The position numbers were made by a program, and so were the translations under genes. The notes beneath the pieces were generated by a model, which worked only from the letters and a program-made list of their open reading frames with translations, did not search any database and was not told where the DNA came from. Below are positions 50,567-60,530 of a stretch of 64,000 nt of DNA, in pieces (within the stretch, counting starts at the first letter, position 1; every line of letters begins with the position of its first letter). Source of the DNA: Citrobacter amalonaticus (GTDB lineage: Bacteria; Pseudomonadota; Gammaproteobacteria; Enterobacterales; Enterobacteriaceae); contig NZ_JAGTXM010000002.1 in the NCBI RefSeq assembly GCF_018252635.1, forward strand, positions 1-64,000. The letters run 5' to 3'.

Positions 50567-50588
50567 CGGGGCAGACCAATTCGCCCCG
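50567..50588 (+). terminator. Terminator of the rsx-nth operon
   Basis: CGGGGC (50567-50572) and GCCCCG (50583-50588), followed by a T-containing tail. Confidence 0.6.
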
Positions 50589-51168
50589 TCATAACATTTT
50601 GTTATCCTCTGTTTCTACCTCTTCATTCCGTCAATGATTCCACGCTCTTCCGCTTAGACAAATGAATCATCCCGGTAATTAGCAGTTATTCAGGTTAATC
50701 CTTTTTTTAATAACGAAAATTTCTATCCAATTGTGATCGCGATCATAGTGATAACTCCATGTAAATTTTTTTGTCCATTTTGGTTAATTCTACAATCAGA
50801 TGACAATGAGTCAGTTTTTATACACAAAACATTACACTGGCTATTTTTTAGATACTGGCCTTTATCACTGCATTAATTGCCATATAGCAGAACATATCGC
50901 CATACAGCGATTTACAGGGCTGACTGATAGTGTAAAAAACTGCCATTCTGCAATTAAAGAAATTTAACGCTAGATAACATTTACCAACCCCGATGAATCC
51001 ACCACCTCAGATATATGTAACAGATTATTACAAAAGACTTGTCTGAAAGTACAAGATAGTGAACATTACTTGCCGTTTCCCCTCCCACTATAACAATTTC
51101 ACGGCTACCCGGTGGTATCACGTGACAGAACACCCCCGTTAATATGGGATGTAAAAAAAGAGGCTAAA
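50589..51168. promoter_or_regulatory. Long A/T-rich intergenic region upstream of dtpA
   Basis: About 580 bases without a convincing gene on either strand, markedly A/T-rich (50700-51060). It must carry the dtpA promoter. An inverted repeat TGTAA-N7-TTACA lies at 51016-51032. The E. coli gene is OmpR-controlled, but I could not identify OmpR sites with confidence. Base composition fits an H-NS-bound or complex promoter. Confidence 0.45.
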
Positions 51169-52674
51169 GTGTCTACTGCAAACAAGAAACCAACGGAAAG
51201 CGTCAGTCTTAACGCTTTCAAACAACCGAAGGCGTTCTATCTCATCTTCTCGATTGAGCTCTGGGAGCGTTTCGGTTACTACGGCTTACAAGGAATTATG
51301 GCCGTTTACCTGGTTAAACAACTGGGTATGTCTGAAGCGGATTCAATTACTCTTTTCTCGTCCTTTAGTGCCCTGGTTTATGGTCTGGTCGCCATTGGTG
51401 GCTGGTTAGGCGACAAAGTTCTGGGTACCAAGCGCGTCATTATGCTCGGTGCAGTAGTACTGGCTATTGGTTATGCCCTGGTGGCATGGTCCGGACACGA
51501 TGCCGGCATCGTTTATATGGGGATGGCCGCCATTGCCGTGGGTAATGGTCTGTTCAAAGCTAACCCGTCCTCGCTGCTGTCGACCTGCTACGCCAAAGAT
51601 GACCCGCGTCTTGATGGTGCATTTACGATGTACTATATGTCCGTCAATATCGGTTCATTCTTCTCTATGCTGGCAACGCCGTGGCTGGCCGCGCATTACG
51701 GCTGGAGCACCGCGTTCGCGTTGAGCGTGGTCGGTATGCTGATCACAGTGGTGAACTTCGCGTTCTGCCAGCGTTGGGTGAAAAACTACGGTTCTAAGCC
51801 GGACTTCGAACCGATTAACTTCCGTAACCTGTTGCTGACCATCGTTGGCGTTATCGCGCTGATCGCGATTGCAACCTGGCTGCTGCACAACCAGCAAATC
51901 GCCCGTATGGTTCTGGGTGTGATCGCGTTCGGTATCGTGATTATCTTCGGTAAAGAAGCCTTCTCTATGCAGGGCGCTGCCCGTCGTAAAATGATTGTGG
52001 CGTTCATTCTGATGCTGGAAGCAATCATCTTCTTCGTGCTGTACAGCCAGATGCCGACGTCGCTGAACTTCTTCGCCATCCGTAACGTTGAGCATTCTAT
52101 CCTTGGCATTGCGTTCGAACCTGAACAGTATCAGGCGCTGAACCCGTTCTGGATCATCATTGGTAGTCCTATCCTCGCGGCTATCTATAACAAGATGGGC
52201 GATACCCTGCCGATGCCGACGAAGTTTGCCATCGGTATGGTGCTGTGTTCTGGCGCGTTCCTGATCCTGCCGCTGGGTGCTAAATTCGCATCCGATGCAG
52301 GCATCGTATCCGTTAACTGGCTGATCATTTGCTACGGCCTGCAAAGTATCGGTGAGCTGATGATTTCCGGTCTGGGTCTGGCTATGGTGGCACAACTGGT
52401 TCCGCAGCGTCTGATGGGCTTCATCATGGGTAGCTGGTTCCTCACGACAGCCGGCGCCAACATTATTGGCGGTTATGTCGCCAGCATGATGGCTGTTCCG
52501 GAAAACGTAACCGACCCGCTGATGTCTCTGGAAGTGTATGGTCGCGTGTTCCTGCAGATTGGCGTGGCGACCGCAGTGATCGCTGTTCTGATGCTGCTGA
52601 CGGCGCCGAAACTCAACCGCATGACTCAGGATGATGAACCTCGCGAGAAAGCGTCTACAACCGCTGCCGCGTAA
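51169..52674 (+). CDS. dtpA: DtpA (TppB), proton-dependent di- and tripeptide permease
   Basis: A 501-residue POT/PTR transporter with about fourteen helices. [19 protein letters not shown] is the ExxER motif of helix 1 used in proton coupling. [16 protein letters not shown] is the second PTR signature. The start is GTG at 51169, with AGAGG about 5 bases upstream, as in E. coli; the open frame upstream to 51112 has no site. A strong terminator follows. Confidence 0.95.
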   Translation: MSTANKKPTESVSLNAFKQPKAFYLIFSIELWERFGYYGLQGIMAVYLVKQLGMSEADSITLFSSFSALVYGLVAIGGWLGDKVLGTKRVIMLGAVVLAIGYALVAWSGHDAGIVYMGMAAIAVGNGLFKANPSSLLSTCYAKDDPRLDGAFTMYYMSVNIGSFFSMLATPWLAAHYGWSTAFALSVVGMLITVVNFAFCQRWVKNYGSKPDFEPINFRNLLLTIVGVIALIAIATWLLHNQQIARMVLGVIAFGIVIIFGKEAFSMQGAARRKMIVAFILMLEAIIFFVLYSQMPTSLNFFAIRNVEHSILGIAFEPEQYQALNPFWIIIGSPILAAIYNKMGDTLPMPTKFAIGMVLCSGAFLILPLGAKFASDAGIVSVNWLIICYGLQSIGELMISGLGLAMVAQLVPQRLMGFIMGSWFLTTAGANIIGGYVASMMAVPENVTDPLMSLEVYGRVFLQIGVATAVIAVLMLLTAPKLNRMTQDDEPREKASTTAAA

Positions 52675-52697
52675 ATATCTGGGAAACGCATAATGAA

Positions 52698-52729
52698 GCT
52701 GCTAACTTTGCGTTAGCGGCTTTTTTTTT
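52698..52729 (+). terminator. dtpA terminator
   Basis: A nine-bp stem with one G-T pair (52698-52706 with 52712-52720) followed by nine T. Confidence 0.85.
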
Positions 52730-52779
52730 GCCTGAACCCGAGCCAGGATACGTTAAACCTTAGTGGAAAGGAGTTATCG

Positions 52780-53385
52780 ATGAAACTGTTTTACAAACCA
52801 GGCGCCTGTTCTCTTGCTTCCCATATTACCCTTCGCGAGAGTGGGAAAGATTTCACGCTCGATGGCGTGGATTTGATGAAAAAACGTCTGGAAAACGGCG
52901 ATGATTTTTTCGCGGTCAACCCAAAGGGACAGGTTCCCGCCCTGTTGCTCGATGACGGTACGCTGCTGACCGAAGGCGTGGCGATTATGCAATATCTCGC
53001 CGACAGCGTTCCTGATCGCCAGTTGTTGGCTCCCGTGAGCAGCATTTCACGCTATAAGACCCTGGAATGGCTTAACTATATTGCGACTGAGCTGCATAAA
53101 GGCTTTACGCCGCTGTTTCGCCCTGACACGCCGGAAGAGTACAAACCGACCGTTCGCGCACTACTCGAGAAAAAAATGCAGTACGTCGATGCCGCTCTCA
53201 GCGAGGGACAATGGATTTGCGGCTCGCGATTCACTATCGCTGATGCCTACCTTTTCACCGTGCTGCGCTGGGCGTATGCGATAAAACTTAATATGGACGG
53301 GTTAGACCATATTGCGGCATATATGAAACGAATGGCTGCGCGTCCGGGCGTTGCGGCGGCGATGAAGGCGGAAGGATTACAATAA
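52780..53385 (+). CDS. gstA: GstA, glutathione S-transferase
   Basis: A 201-residue beta-class transferase. [20 protein letters not shown] contains the Cys10 that contacts glutathione in this class. [26 protein letters not shown] is the glutathione-binding cis-Pro loop and SNAIL-like motif. The C-terminal helical domain contains [15 protein letters not shown] (N-capping box). AAGGAG lies 7 bases before the ATG. Confidence 0.95.
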   Translation: MKLFYKPGACSLASHITLRESGKDFTLDGVDLMKKRLENGDDFFAVNPKGQVPALLLDDGTLLTEGVAIMQYLADSVPDRQLLAPVSSISRYKTLEWLNYIATELHKGFTPLFRPDTPEEYKPTVRALLEKKMQYVDAALSEGQWICGSRFTIADAYLFTVLRWAYAIKLNMDGLDHIAAYMKRMAARPGVAAAMKAEGLQ

Positions 53386-53394
53386 GCGAATCAG

Positions 53395-53425
53395 GCCGGA
53401 TGTAGCGGTCAACGCCACATCCGGC
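53395..53425. repeat. REP-type palindrome between gstA and pdxY
   Basis: GCCGGATGT (53395-53403) and ACATCCGGC (53417-53425) form a 9-bp stem with a 13-base loop. The GCCGGATG core is that of enterobacterial REP elements. It lies between convergent genes, the usual place. Confidence 0.75.
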
Positions 53426-53432
53426 AGATAAG

Positions 53433-54293
53433 TCAGAGCCGTGTGGCGCTAAAATAATGATCTGGTTGAGCGATACGATCCTGCGCGGCCACCACTTGCA
53501 ACTCATATTCCTGCATGGCTTTGGTGGCAATCATAATTTCATACACAGCCGCCGTAACATGTTCCAGCGCCTGCTGGATTGTTGCGCCTTGCAGCAACTT
53601 CACTAACAGCAACCCGCTGGTCACATCACCCACGCCGACCGGCTGCCGGGCGCCGAAATCCACCAGCGGACGGCTGATGTGCCAGGCATCATCGACAGTT
53701 ACCAGCAGCATTTCAAAACGATCCTGGCTGTAACCCGCGCGCGCCAGGTGCTTGACCAGCACAATCTCCGGTCCTTGCGCAATGAGCTCGCGAGCAGCGG
53801 CAACCGCTTCATCTACGCTGTTCACCGCGTGTTCGCAGAGGATTTCCAGCTCAATCAGATTCGGAGCAATGATGTCGCTGGCAGGTAACGCGTGACGAAC
53901 ATGAAACTCAGCAACGCCAGGCGCGACGATGCACCCCTTTTCCGGATGTCCCATCACCGGGTCGCAGAAATATTTCGCCGCCGGGTTGGCCGCTTTCACC
54001 TGACGCACGATCCCCAGAATATGCTCGCCCTGCTCGGCAGAACCCAAATAACCACTCAACACCGCATCGCAGCGCTTCAACTGATCGATATCGTCGATAC
54101 CCTGCACAATCTCCGTCAGATGTGAAGGCGGCATGACGCAGCCTGTCCATTTGCCGTATTGCGTGTGATTAGAGAATTGAACCGTATTGAGGGGCCAGAC
54201 GTTGGCACCGAGGCGGCGCATCGGAAATTCCGCTGCGCTATTGCCAGCATGTCCAAAAACAACGTGGGACTGAATGGCGAGGATATTCTTCAT
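53433..54293 (-). CDS. pdxY: PdxY, pyridoxal kinase
   Basis: A 286-residue ribokinase-fold kinase acting on pyridoxal. [24 protein letters not shown] is the substrate loop, and [17 protein letters not shown] holds the anion hole and catalytic Asp (GVGD). The start MKNILAIQS matches E. coli after one extra Met; a frame running 20 codons further upstream crosses the tyrS terminator and is rejected. It lies 66 bases downstream of tyrS in the same direction, and pdxH is next but one. Confidence 0.93.
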   Translation of the reverse strand: MKNILAIQSHVVFGHAGNSAAEFPMRRLGANVWPLNTVQFSNHTQYGKWTGCVMPPSHLTEIVQGIDDIDQLKRCDAVLSGYLGSAEQGEHILGIVRQVKAANPAAKYFCDPVMGHPEKGCIVAPGVAEFHVRHALPASDIIAPNLIELEILCEHAVNSVDEAVAAARELIAQGPEIVLVKHLARAGYSQDRFEMLLVTVDDAWHISRPLVDFGARQPVGVGDVTSGLLLVKLLQGATIQQALEHVTAAVYEIMIATKAMQEYELQVVAAQDRIAQPDHYFSATRL

Positions 54294-54314
54294 TTTTTGC
54301 TTACCACAACCCTG

Positions 54315-54347
54315 AAAAAATAAAGGGGCGTGGTTTCCCACGCCCCT
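54315..54347 (-). terminator. tyrS terminator
   Basis: AGGGGCGTGG (54324-54333) and CCACGCCCCT (54338-54347), with an A run on the plus strand (54315-54320) that gives the reverse-strand T tract. It sits between tyrS and pdxY, so pdxY depends on read-through or its own promoter. Confidence 0.8.
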
Positions 54348-54359
54348 GCTCACTTTCGA

Positions 54360-55634
54360 TTACTTCCAGCAGACCAGACAGTAATTCTTCTTACCGCGAC
54401 GCAACAGCGTGTAGCGGCCGTACAAACGATCGCCTTCAACGAAGGTGTACTCCGGATCAGACTGCTTCTCACCGTTGATGGTGATCGCGTTTGACGCAAT
54501 GGTTTTACGCGCCTGACCACGGGACGGTTGCAGTTCGGAATCCACCAGCGCCTGCATCAGGTCAGCGCCTTTTTCCATCTCAACCATCGGCACACCATCC
54601 TGCGCCAGTTGTTCGAAGTCCGCTTCGCTCAAATCGCTCAGCGTGCCGTTGAACAGGCTCTCGGTGATGCGTTTTGCCGCGATAAGGCCTTCTTCGCCAT
54701 GCACCAGACGCGTGACCTGCTCGGCCAGCACATACTGGGCACGTGGCGCCTTACCGCTGTTCTTGTCTTCTTCTTCCAGCGCATTGATCTCTTCAATGTC
54801 CATGAAGGTGAAGAACTTCAGGAAACGATACACGTCGGCATCCGCCGTGTTGATCCAGAACTGGTAGAATTTGTACGGGCTGGTTTTCTTCGGATCCAGC
54901 CATACCGCGCCGCCTTCGGTTTTGCCGAACTTGGTGCCGTCCGCTTTGGTGATCAGCGGAACGGTCAGACCGAAGACCTGATTCTGATGCAGACGACGCG
55001 TCAGGTCGATCCCGGAGGTGATGTTCCCCCACTGATCGGAACCGCCAATTTGTAGCGCCACACCATGCAGTTTATTCAGACAGGCAAAGTCATAGCCCTG
55101 TAACAGGTTGTACGAGAACTCAGTGAAGGAGATCCCTTGATCGTCACGGTTCAGACGCTGCTTTACCGCTTCTTTGTTGATCATCTGGTTTACAGAGAAA
55201 TGTTTCCCGATATCGCGCAGGAAGGTCAGCACATTCATGTTGCCGAACCAGTCATAGTTGTTCGCCGCGATAGCGGAGTTGTCGCCGCAGTCGAAATCCA
55301 GGAACGGAGCAACCTGTTTACGGATTTTATCTACCCACTCCTGAACGGTATCTTCGGTGTTCAGTTTACGCTCGGCGGCTTTAAAGCTCGGGTCGCCAAT
55401 CAGACCGGTCGCGCCACCGACCAGCGCCACAGGTTTGTGACCTGCCTGCTGGAAGCGTTTCAGGCATAACAAGGGAACCAGATGCCCCAAATGCAAGCTG
55501 TCAGCGGTAGGATCGAAGCCGCAATAGAGCGCGATCGGGCCTTGCGCCAGTCGCTCTGCTAACGCTTCCTCGTCCGTCACCTGGGCGACCAGCCCCCGCT
55601 CTTGCAATTGTTTAATCAAGTTACTGCTTGCCAT
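54360..55634 (-). CDS. tyrS: TyrS, tyrosyl-tRNA synthetase
   Basis: A 424-residue class I synthetase. The HIGH motif is in [12 protein letters not shown], and KMSKS is replaced by KFGKT in [17 protein letters not shown], as normal for bacterial TyrRS. The C-terminal S4 domain (about 350-424) contains [20 protein letters not shown]. The start [10 protein letters not shown] has GGAG 6 bases upstream on the reverse strand; 37 further codons are open upstream but cover the promoter region. Confidence 0.96.
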   Translation of the reverse strand: MASSNLIKQLQERGLVAQVTDEEALAERLAQGPIALYCGFDPTADSLHLGHLVPLLCLKRFQQAGHKPVALVGGATGLIGDPSFKAAERKLNTEDTVQEWVDKIRKQVAPFLDFDCGDNSAIAANNYDWFGNMNVLTFLRDIGKHFSVNQMINKEAVKQRLNRDDQGISFTEFSYNLLQGYDFACLNKLHGVALQIGGSDQWGNITSGIDLTRRLHQNQVFGLTVPLITKADGTKFGKTEGGAVWLDPKKTSPYKFYQFWINTADADVYRFLKFFTFMDIEEINALEEEDKNSGKAPRAQYVLAEQVTRLVHGEEGLIAAKRITESLFNGTLSDLSEADFEQLAQDGVPMVEMEKGADLMQALVDSELQPSRGQARKTIASNAITINGEKQSDPEYTFVEGDRLYGRYTLLRRGKKNYCLVCWK

Positions 55635-55760
55635 CAAAATCTCCATGTATAAAACGACTGCACCTTTGCCGGTACACGACTTTTCGCCAGACGCGAAAGC
55701 TCTATAGAATAAAGCGCTGGCGCACACAGCGCTAGCGCTTAACACAACAATTTTCCGGGT

Positions 55761-56417
55761 TTATGGCGCGAGACGGTCAATTTTCCATGCGTTATTTTCA
55801 CGCTGGTATAAAAAGCGGTCATGCAGTCGGTGCTCACCGCCCTGCCAGAACTCCATCTGCTCAATGCTGACGCGGAACCCGCCCCAGAAACTGGGCAACG
55901 GCACTTCGCCCTGCTGGAATTTCTGTTTTAATTCGAGGAATTTACTTTCAAGGATCCCGCGCGCGGAAATGCGGCTGGACTGTTTCGAAACCCAGGCCCC
56001 GATCTGGCTGTCACGCGGGCGACTGTGGAAATACTTCACCACTTCCAGCGTCGATAAGCGCTCGGCCTGGCCTGTCACCATCACCTGACGCTCCAGCATA
56101 TGCCAGGGAAACAGCAGGCTGATACGCGGATTTTTTTCGATTTGATGCGCTTTACGGCTGCCGAGGTTGGTATAGAACACCAGCCCTTTTTCATCGTAGT
56201 GTTTCAACAACACAATTCGCTGATACGGTTGGCCATTTTCATCTACGGTTGCCACAACCATGGCGGTAGGATCCGCCAGTCTGGCATCACATGCCTGAGC
56301 CAGCCAGCGTTCGAAAAGCGTTAACGGCTCAGCGGGAAGATCGCGGCGGCGCAGACCACCTTTGGTGTATTCACGGCGCAGATGCGCGATTTGCTGCAAT
56401 TCGTCGTTATCAGACAT
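55761..56417 (-). CDS. pdxH: PdxH, pyridoxine 5'-phosphate oxidase
   Basis: A 218-residue FMN oxidase making pyridoxal 5'-phosphate from PNP or [35 protein letters not shown] is the FMN-binding block. [18 protein letters not shown] and [30 protein letters not shown] are the C-terminal signature. It is followed 126 bases later by tyrS, as in E. coli, linking B6 genes around tyrS. Confidence 0.96.
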   Translation of the reverse strand: MSDNDELQQIAHLRREYTKGGLRRRDLPAEPLTLFERWLAQACDARLADPTAMVVATVDENGQPYQRIVLLKHYDEKGLVFYTNLGSRKAHQIEKNPRISLLFPWHMLERQVMVTGQAERLSTLEVVKYFHSRPRDSQIGAWVSKQSSRISARGILESKFLELKQKFQQGEVPLPSFWGGFRVSIEQMEFWQGGEHRLHDRFLYQRENNAWKIDRLAP

Positions 56418-56475
56418 GAGGTTCGCTACGGATTGTCAGTGGGTGGCGCTATTGTGCGCCGCCCTGCTGGAAATC

Positions 56476-56799
56476 TCAACGCTTCGGATTTTGTAACTGG
56501 CAGTTATTCAGCACGATACGGTCGCGTTTGTAAACGGTCGCGCCGTCGCCTTTCGACCAGAACACATAGATTCCATCGGTATAGCGCGCGCCAGACGCCG
56601 AAATGCCCTGCTTCAGATTAAGCAACTTGTTGTCATAAACAAAGTTCACCTCCTGACGGGTATTATTCAGTTTTACCGTCAGCGGTTTTTCATCACACTG
56701 GTATTCCAGCGTGTCCGTTTGCATACGTTCAACAAACTGGTTGTAGACGCTACAACCAGAGAGCATAAGCGGGAAACAAATGAGTAGCAGTTTTTTCAT
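56476..56799 (-). CDS. mliC: MliC (YdhA), lysozyme-inhibitor lipoprotein
   Basis: A 107-residue lipoprotein with a lipobox LSGC at about 14-17. The mature domain has the MliC pattern [14 protein letters not shown], with [17 protein letters not shown] and a C-terminal cysteine (NNCQLQN) for the disulphide. The conserved Ser/Tyr segment [10 protein letters not shown] inserts into the lysozyme active site in the family. A start at MKKLLLI is chosen; 20 more codons upstream lack signal-peptide character. Confidence 0.9.
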   Translation of the reverse strand: MKKLLLICFPLMLSGCSVYNQFVERMQTDTLEYQCDEKPLTVKLNNTRQEVNFVYDNKLLNLKQGISASGARYTDGIYVFWSKGDGATVYKRDRIVLNNCQLQNPKR

Positions 56800-56892
56800 A
56801 GACGTATCCTGAAGACTTTCCTGGTCCGGGAGGGTGAATTCACCCTCCTTAATCTCCACAGTGTAACGACAGAAGACGAAAGAAAAATTCAG

Positions 56893-58014
56893 TTAACTCT
56901 GAGTTCGTGGGTTGGCAGGGAAAACAGCACCGAGCACACTCGCTTCGCGGGCACCGGTAACCGACGGTAAATTACCCGGCAGACCGGCCAGCGTGCGCCA
57001 CGCCAGCCAGGCAAATGCCAGCGCTTCCATATCATCGCCGCTAATCCCAGCCTCATCGGTAGTGGTAACTTCTGTTCCCGGCAGCAGTCCCGCCAGTCGG
57101 GTCATTAACAAGGGATTACGACTGCCGCCGCCGCACACCATCAGACGTTCGCAGCCGCCACTCAGCAGCACTTGTTCGGAAATGGTAACAGCCGTCAGTT
57201 CCGTCAGCGTCGCCTGAACATCGCGCGGCGCAATTCCCGGGAATGCCGCCAGTTGACGCTCGATCCAGCCGTAGTTGAAGTATTCGCGCCCGGTACTTTT
57301 CGGTGCCGGTAGCGAGAACCATGGGTCGCTAAGCATATGTTGCATGAGCGGAATAATTACCGTTCCACCACTGGCCCATTGCGCATCTTTATCATAGGGT
57401 TTACCGCACTGCCGCCAGATCCAGGCATCCATCAGCATATTCCCCGGCCCGGTGTCGTATCCACGAACGGGTTGCCCGGGGATCAACAGCGACAAATTCG
57501 CGATGCCGCCAATATTAAGCACCATTCTTCGCTCTGTCGGATGCGCGAGCAGCGCCTGATGAAATGCAGGGACCAGAGGCGCGCCCTGTCCTCCCAGCGC
57601 AATATCCCGACGACGAAAGTCACCAACTACCGTGATACCGGTATGCGCCACAATCTGATTGTTGTCACCGATCTGTAGCGTATGGGGAGCAGCGCCTGTA
57701 GGTTCATGCCACACGGTTTGCCCGTGGCAACCGATGGCGATAATGTCTTGCGGACGCAGTTTTTCCTGTGTCAGTAGCGCGTTGACCGCCTCGGCAAACA
57801 GCTTGCCCAGCCGGACATCCAACTGACCAAACTGGGAAAGGGTCAGGGATTGTCCCTGGCAAATATCGAGAATCGCCTGTTTAAGAGAAACAGGCATCGG
57901 CCAGGTGAGGCTCCCCTGTTGGGCTACCATCGTGTCATCTATCGTCGCCAGTACTACATCGACACCATCAAGGCTGGTGCCTGACATCACGCCAATATAA
58001 CGGCCCGATTTCAT
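56893..58014 (-). CDS. anmK: AnmK, anhydro-N-acetylmuramic acid kinase
   Basis: A 373-residue sugar kinase of the hexokinase/ASKHA fold. It hydrolyses and phosphorylates anhydroMurNAc to MurNAc-6-P in wall recycling. The N-terminal [16 protein letters not shown] is the phosphate-binding signature, with [11 protein letters not shown] and [11 protein letters not shown] after it. Length is close to the E. coli enzyme. It starts 93 bases upstream of mliC and is transcribed with it or alone. Confidence 0.94.
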   Translation of the reverse strand: MKSGRYIGVMSGTSLDGVDVVLATIDDTMVAQQGSLTWPMPVSLKQAILDICQGQSLTLSQFGQLDVRLGKLFAEAVNALLTQEKLRPQDIIAIGCHGQTVWHEPTGAAPHTLQIGDNNQIVAHTGITVVGDFRRRDIALGGQGAPLVPAFHQALLAHPTERRMVLNIGGIANLSLLIPGQPVRGYDTGPGNMLMDAWIWRQCGKPYDKDAQWASGGTVIIPLMQHMLSDPWFSLPAPKSTGREYFNYGWIERQLAAFPGIAPRDVQATLTELTAVTISEQVLLSGGCERLMVCGGGSRNPLLMTRLAGLLPGTEVTTTDEAGISGDDMEALAFAWLAWRTLAGLPGNLPSVTGAREASVLGAVFPANPRTQS

Positions 58015-58143
58015 ACATGTTCCTTTTTAAGCATGACTTTGCGTCAACACTCCATCATAAACGCGTAGTCAATGCTACGCTTCATTTACGTTTTTCCGGA
58101 AAGTACCCTCGCTGTGCTGATTTAATATATTCACTGAATAGTT

Positions 58144-58160
58144 CGTTTAAAGTTGGTTAA
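58144..58160 (+). promoter_or_regulatory. PhoP box upstream of slyB
   Basis: CGTTTA-N5-GGTTAA (58144-58149 and 58155-58160) is a direct repeat with 5 of 6 matches in each half to (T/G)GTTTA-N5-(T/G)GTTTA. A TATGAT -10 follows at 58174-58179, 13 bases on, close to the 12-base spacing of PhoP-activated promoters. slyB is a known PhoPQ target in relatives. Confidence 0.75.
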
Positions 58161-58285
58161 GCTGCCTGTTATTATGATTTCTCCATCATTCAGACAGAAC
58201 ATGTGACCTTAAACGCGCAAATGCCATATAATTTGACCATGAGGGATGCTTGGGTAGCGTTTCATGGTGAACAGGAGATTTTTAA

Positions 58286-58753
58286 ATGATTAAACGTATA
58301 CTGATCGTTTCACTGGCAGGCTTGTCTTTAGTGGGTTGTGCCAACACGGATAGCCTTTCGGGCGATGTCTATACCGCTTCTGAAGCGAAGCAGGTTCAGA
58401 ATGTCACCTACGGGACGATTGTAAACGTACGTCCGGTAAAAATTCAGGCCGGCGATAATGATAACGTAATCGGCGCCATTGGTGGTGCTGTGCTCGGCGG
58501 CTTCCTGGGTAACACTGTCGGTGGTGGTACGGGGCGTTCTCTGGCAACGGCTGCAGGTGCTGTCGCTGGTGGCGTCGCCGGTCAAGGCGTGCAGGGTGCA
58601 ATGAACAAAACGCAGGGCGTTGAGCTGGAAATCCGTAAGGATGATGGCAACACTATCATGGTTGTTCAAAAACAAGGGGATACGCGTTTCTCTGCAGGAC
58701 AGCGTGTTGTGCTGGCCAGCAATGGTCGTCAGGTGACCGTCTCTCCGCGCTAA
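58286..58753 (+). CDS. slyB: SlyB, outer-membrane lipoprotein
   Basis: A 155-residue lipoprotein with lipobox LVGC (about 15-18). The glycine-zipper region GAIGGAVLGGFLGNTVGGGTGRSLATAAGAVAGGVAGQG (about 70-108) is the glycine-zipper Rick_17kDa-type transmembrane hairpin. The C-terminal domain starts about 115. It is Mg2+/PhoPQ-induced and supports outer-membrane integrity. It converges on slyA at a strong hairpin. Confidence 0.94.
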   Translation: MIKRILIVSLAGLSLVGCANTDSLSGDVYTASEAKQVQNVTYGTIVNVRPVKIQAGDNDNVIGAIGGAVLGGFLGNTVGGGTGRSLATAAGAVAGGVAGQGVQGAMNKTQGVELEIRKDDGNTIMVVQKQGDTRFSAGQRVVLASNGRQVTVSPR

Positions 58754-58760
58754 GTGAATT

Positions 58761-58789
58761 AACGTGTGGTCAGATCCTGACCACACGTT
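58761..58789. terminator. Bidirectional hairpin between slyB and slyA
   Basis: A 13-bp perfect stem (58761-58773 with 58777-58789) and a three-base ATC loop, without a long T run. It lies between convergent stops. Confidence 0.7.
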
Positions 58790-58797
58790 CCATACGA

Positions 58798-59232
58798 TTA
58801 ATCGTGCGACTGAAGCTCAATAATATTGTGTTCAAGTCGGCTGATCAGTTTAATCAGCAGGTCAATTTCCTGCGCAGAAATCCCTTCCAGAATCTCACCG
58901 CGGGTTTTATTGATAACCGCTTCCATGTCGGCAATTAGCGGCTCTGCCTTTTCCGTGAGTTTGATCCGTTTGGCGCGGCGATCGCTGACACAGGTCTGAC
59001 GCGAAATAAGCCCTTTCTCTTCGAGCTGATCCAGCGTACGTACCAGTGACGGCTGTTCAATGCCAATCGCTTTTGCCAGTTGTATCTGTGATTGATCCGG
59101 TGGCAATTGATGAATATTATGCAGCGTAACCCAGTGCGTCTGCGTCAATTCCAGAGGCTTAAGACGGTGGTCTATCAAAGCACGCCAAATGCGCACCAAC
59201 CGTGCCAGATCAGAACCTAATGGCGATTCCAA
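58798..59232 (-). CDS. slyA: SlyA, MarR-family transcriptional regulator
   Basis: A 144-residue winged-helix dimer that counteracts H-NS silencing and responds to small aromatic ligands such as salicylate. [30 protein letters not shown] is the recognition helix region (about 48-78), and [15 protein letters not shown] is the wing. A TTG start at 59232 is preferred: AAGGAG is then 6 bases away, whereas the ATG two codons upstream touches AAGGAG with no spacer. The TTG form has E. coli length. Confidence 0.92.
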   Translation of the reverse strand: MESPLGSDLARLVRIWRALIDHRLKPLELTQTHWVTLHNIHQLPPDQSQIQLAKAIGIEQPSLVRTLDQLEEKGLISRQTCVSDRRAKRIKLTEKAEPLIADMEAVINKTRGEILEGISAQEIDLLIKLISRLEHNIIELQSHD

Positions 59233-59433
59233 TTTCATCTCCTTATAATTAGCTTGCTAAGATATTATACTGATTTTAGAATAGTGTGCAGTAATTGTAT
59301 TGCTAAAACAAATGTATTGCTGCATTTGGTTACCGCCAGACATATTTTTCAGACATTACGCGAAAAAAGCACGCGTTGTACCAGTTTTTGCTAAACCTGG
59401 ATAAACGTAGCCTGACGCAAAGGACTATTGCTT

Positions 59434-59670
59434 GTGACCTCCGCACTCAATACAACAGGGATGCCCTTACAGGACTTGGTGATTGGCGCATCTGTTTACT
59501 TCCCTCCGCTGTTTAAGGCCTTTGCGCTGGGATTTCTCCTCTGGCTTTTCATCCATCGCCTGCTGCGCGAACGCATTTATTCTGGTGAAATCTGGCATCC
59601 TTTATTGATGGATCTGTCAATTTTTGCCCTTTGCGTCTGTTCGGGGCTTCTTTTATTGGTTGCGTGGTAA
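59434..59670 (+). CDS. ydhI: YdhI, DUF1656 small membrane protein
   Basis: A 78-residue protein with two hydrophobic helices. [30 protein letters not shown] is typical of DUF1656 (AaeX-like). GTG at 59434 is chosen (AAAGGA 9 bases upstream; E. coli length); a TTG two codons before it is too close. The stop TAA overlaps the first possible ydhJ ATG, so the genes are coupled. Such proteins accompany AaeAB-type efflux pairs. Confidence 0.88.
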   Translation: MTSALNTTGMPLQDLVIGASVYFPPLFKAFALGFLLWLFIHRLLRERIYSGEIWHPLLMDLSIFALCVCSGLLLLVAW

Positions 59671-59672
59671 TG

Positions 59673-60530
59673 ATGACGCTTAAAACACTGAAATATTTCT
59701 CCACCATTGTGGTTGCAGCCCTCGCCGTTCTGGCGGGATGGTTTATGTGGAATTATTACATGCAATCCCCCTGGACACGTGACGGCAAGGTCCGCGCCGA
59801 ACAGGTCAGCGTAACGCCGCAAGTGTCTGGCACTATCGTCGATCTCCTGGTTAACGATAACCAGTTCGTCAACGCCGGCGATCTGCTTTTTCGTATTGAT
59901 AAGACCCCTTTTCATATCGCCGAACTCAATGCGCAGGCCCAACTGGCTAAAGCACAATCGGAACTGGCGAAAGCCAACAACGAAGCCAACCGTCGTCGCC
60001 ATTTGACGCAAAACGTCATTTCCGCAGAAGAGTTAGACACCGCGAATCTGAATGTAAAAGCGATGCAGGCAAGCGTAGACGTCGCCCAGGCGACGCTCAG
60101 ACAAGCGCAGTGGCAACTGGCGCAGACGGATGTCCACGCCCCGGTTTCCGGCTGGATCACCAATTTGTCGACGCGTACCGGTAACTTCGCTACCACCGGC
60201 CAGCCGCTGTTTGCCCTGGTAGATAGCCACTCCTTCTACGTAATGGGCTATTTTGAAGAAACCAAACTGCGTCATATTCGTGAAGGTGCGCCTGCCCAGA
60301 TTACGCTTTACAGCGGCAATATTAAGTTACAGGGTCACGTATCCAGCATTGGCCGCGCCATTTACGACCAAAGCGTGGAGAGCGATTCCGGACTGGTGCC
60401 GGATATCAAACCCAATGTGCCCTGGGTCCGCCTGGCGCAGCGCGTACCGGTACGAATTGAATTTGACCAACTTCCGCGTGACGTGACGCTCGTCTCCGGC
60501 ACGACCTGTAGCGTGGCGATCGACAAATAA
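59673..60530 (+). CDS. ydhJ: YdhJ, HlyD-family membrane fusion protein
   Basis: A 285-residue adaptor with an N-terminal helix (about 8-28), lipoyl halves (VTPQVSGTIVDLLVNDNQFV and APVSGWITNLSTRTG), an alpha hairpin of about 75 residues (AELNAQAQLAKAQSELAKANNEANRR) and a beta-barrel domain. It links an inner-membrane FUSC pump (YdhK) to an outer-membrane channel. ATG at 59670 would give one extra Met and cannot be excluded. Confidence 0.92.
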   Translation: MTLKTLKYFSTIVVAALAVLAGWFMWNYYMQSPWTRDGKVRAEQVSVTPQVSGTIVDLLVNDNQFVNAGDLLFRIDKTPFHIAELNAQAQLAKAQSELAKANNEANRRRHLTQNVISAEELDTANLNVKAMQASVDVAQATLRQAQWQLAQTDVHAPVSGWITNLSTRTGNFATTGQPLFALVDSHSFYVMGYFEETKLRHIREGAPAQITLYSGNIKLQGHVSSIGRAIYDQSVESDSGLVPDIKPNVPWVRLAQRVPVRIEFDQLPRDVTLVSGTTCSVAIDK

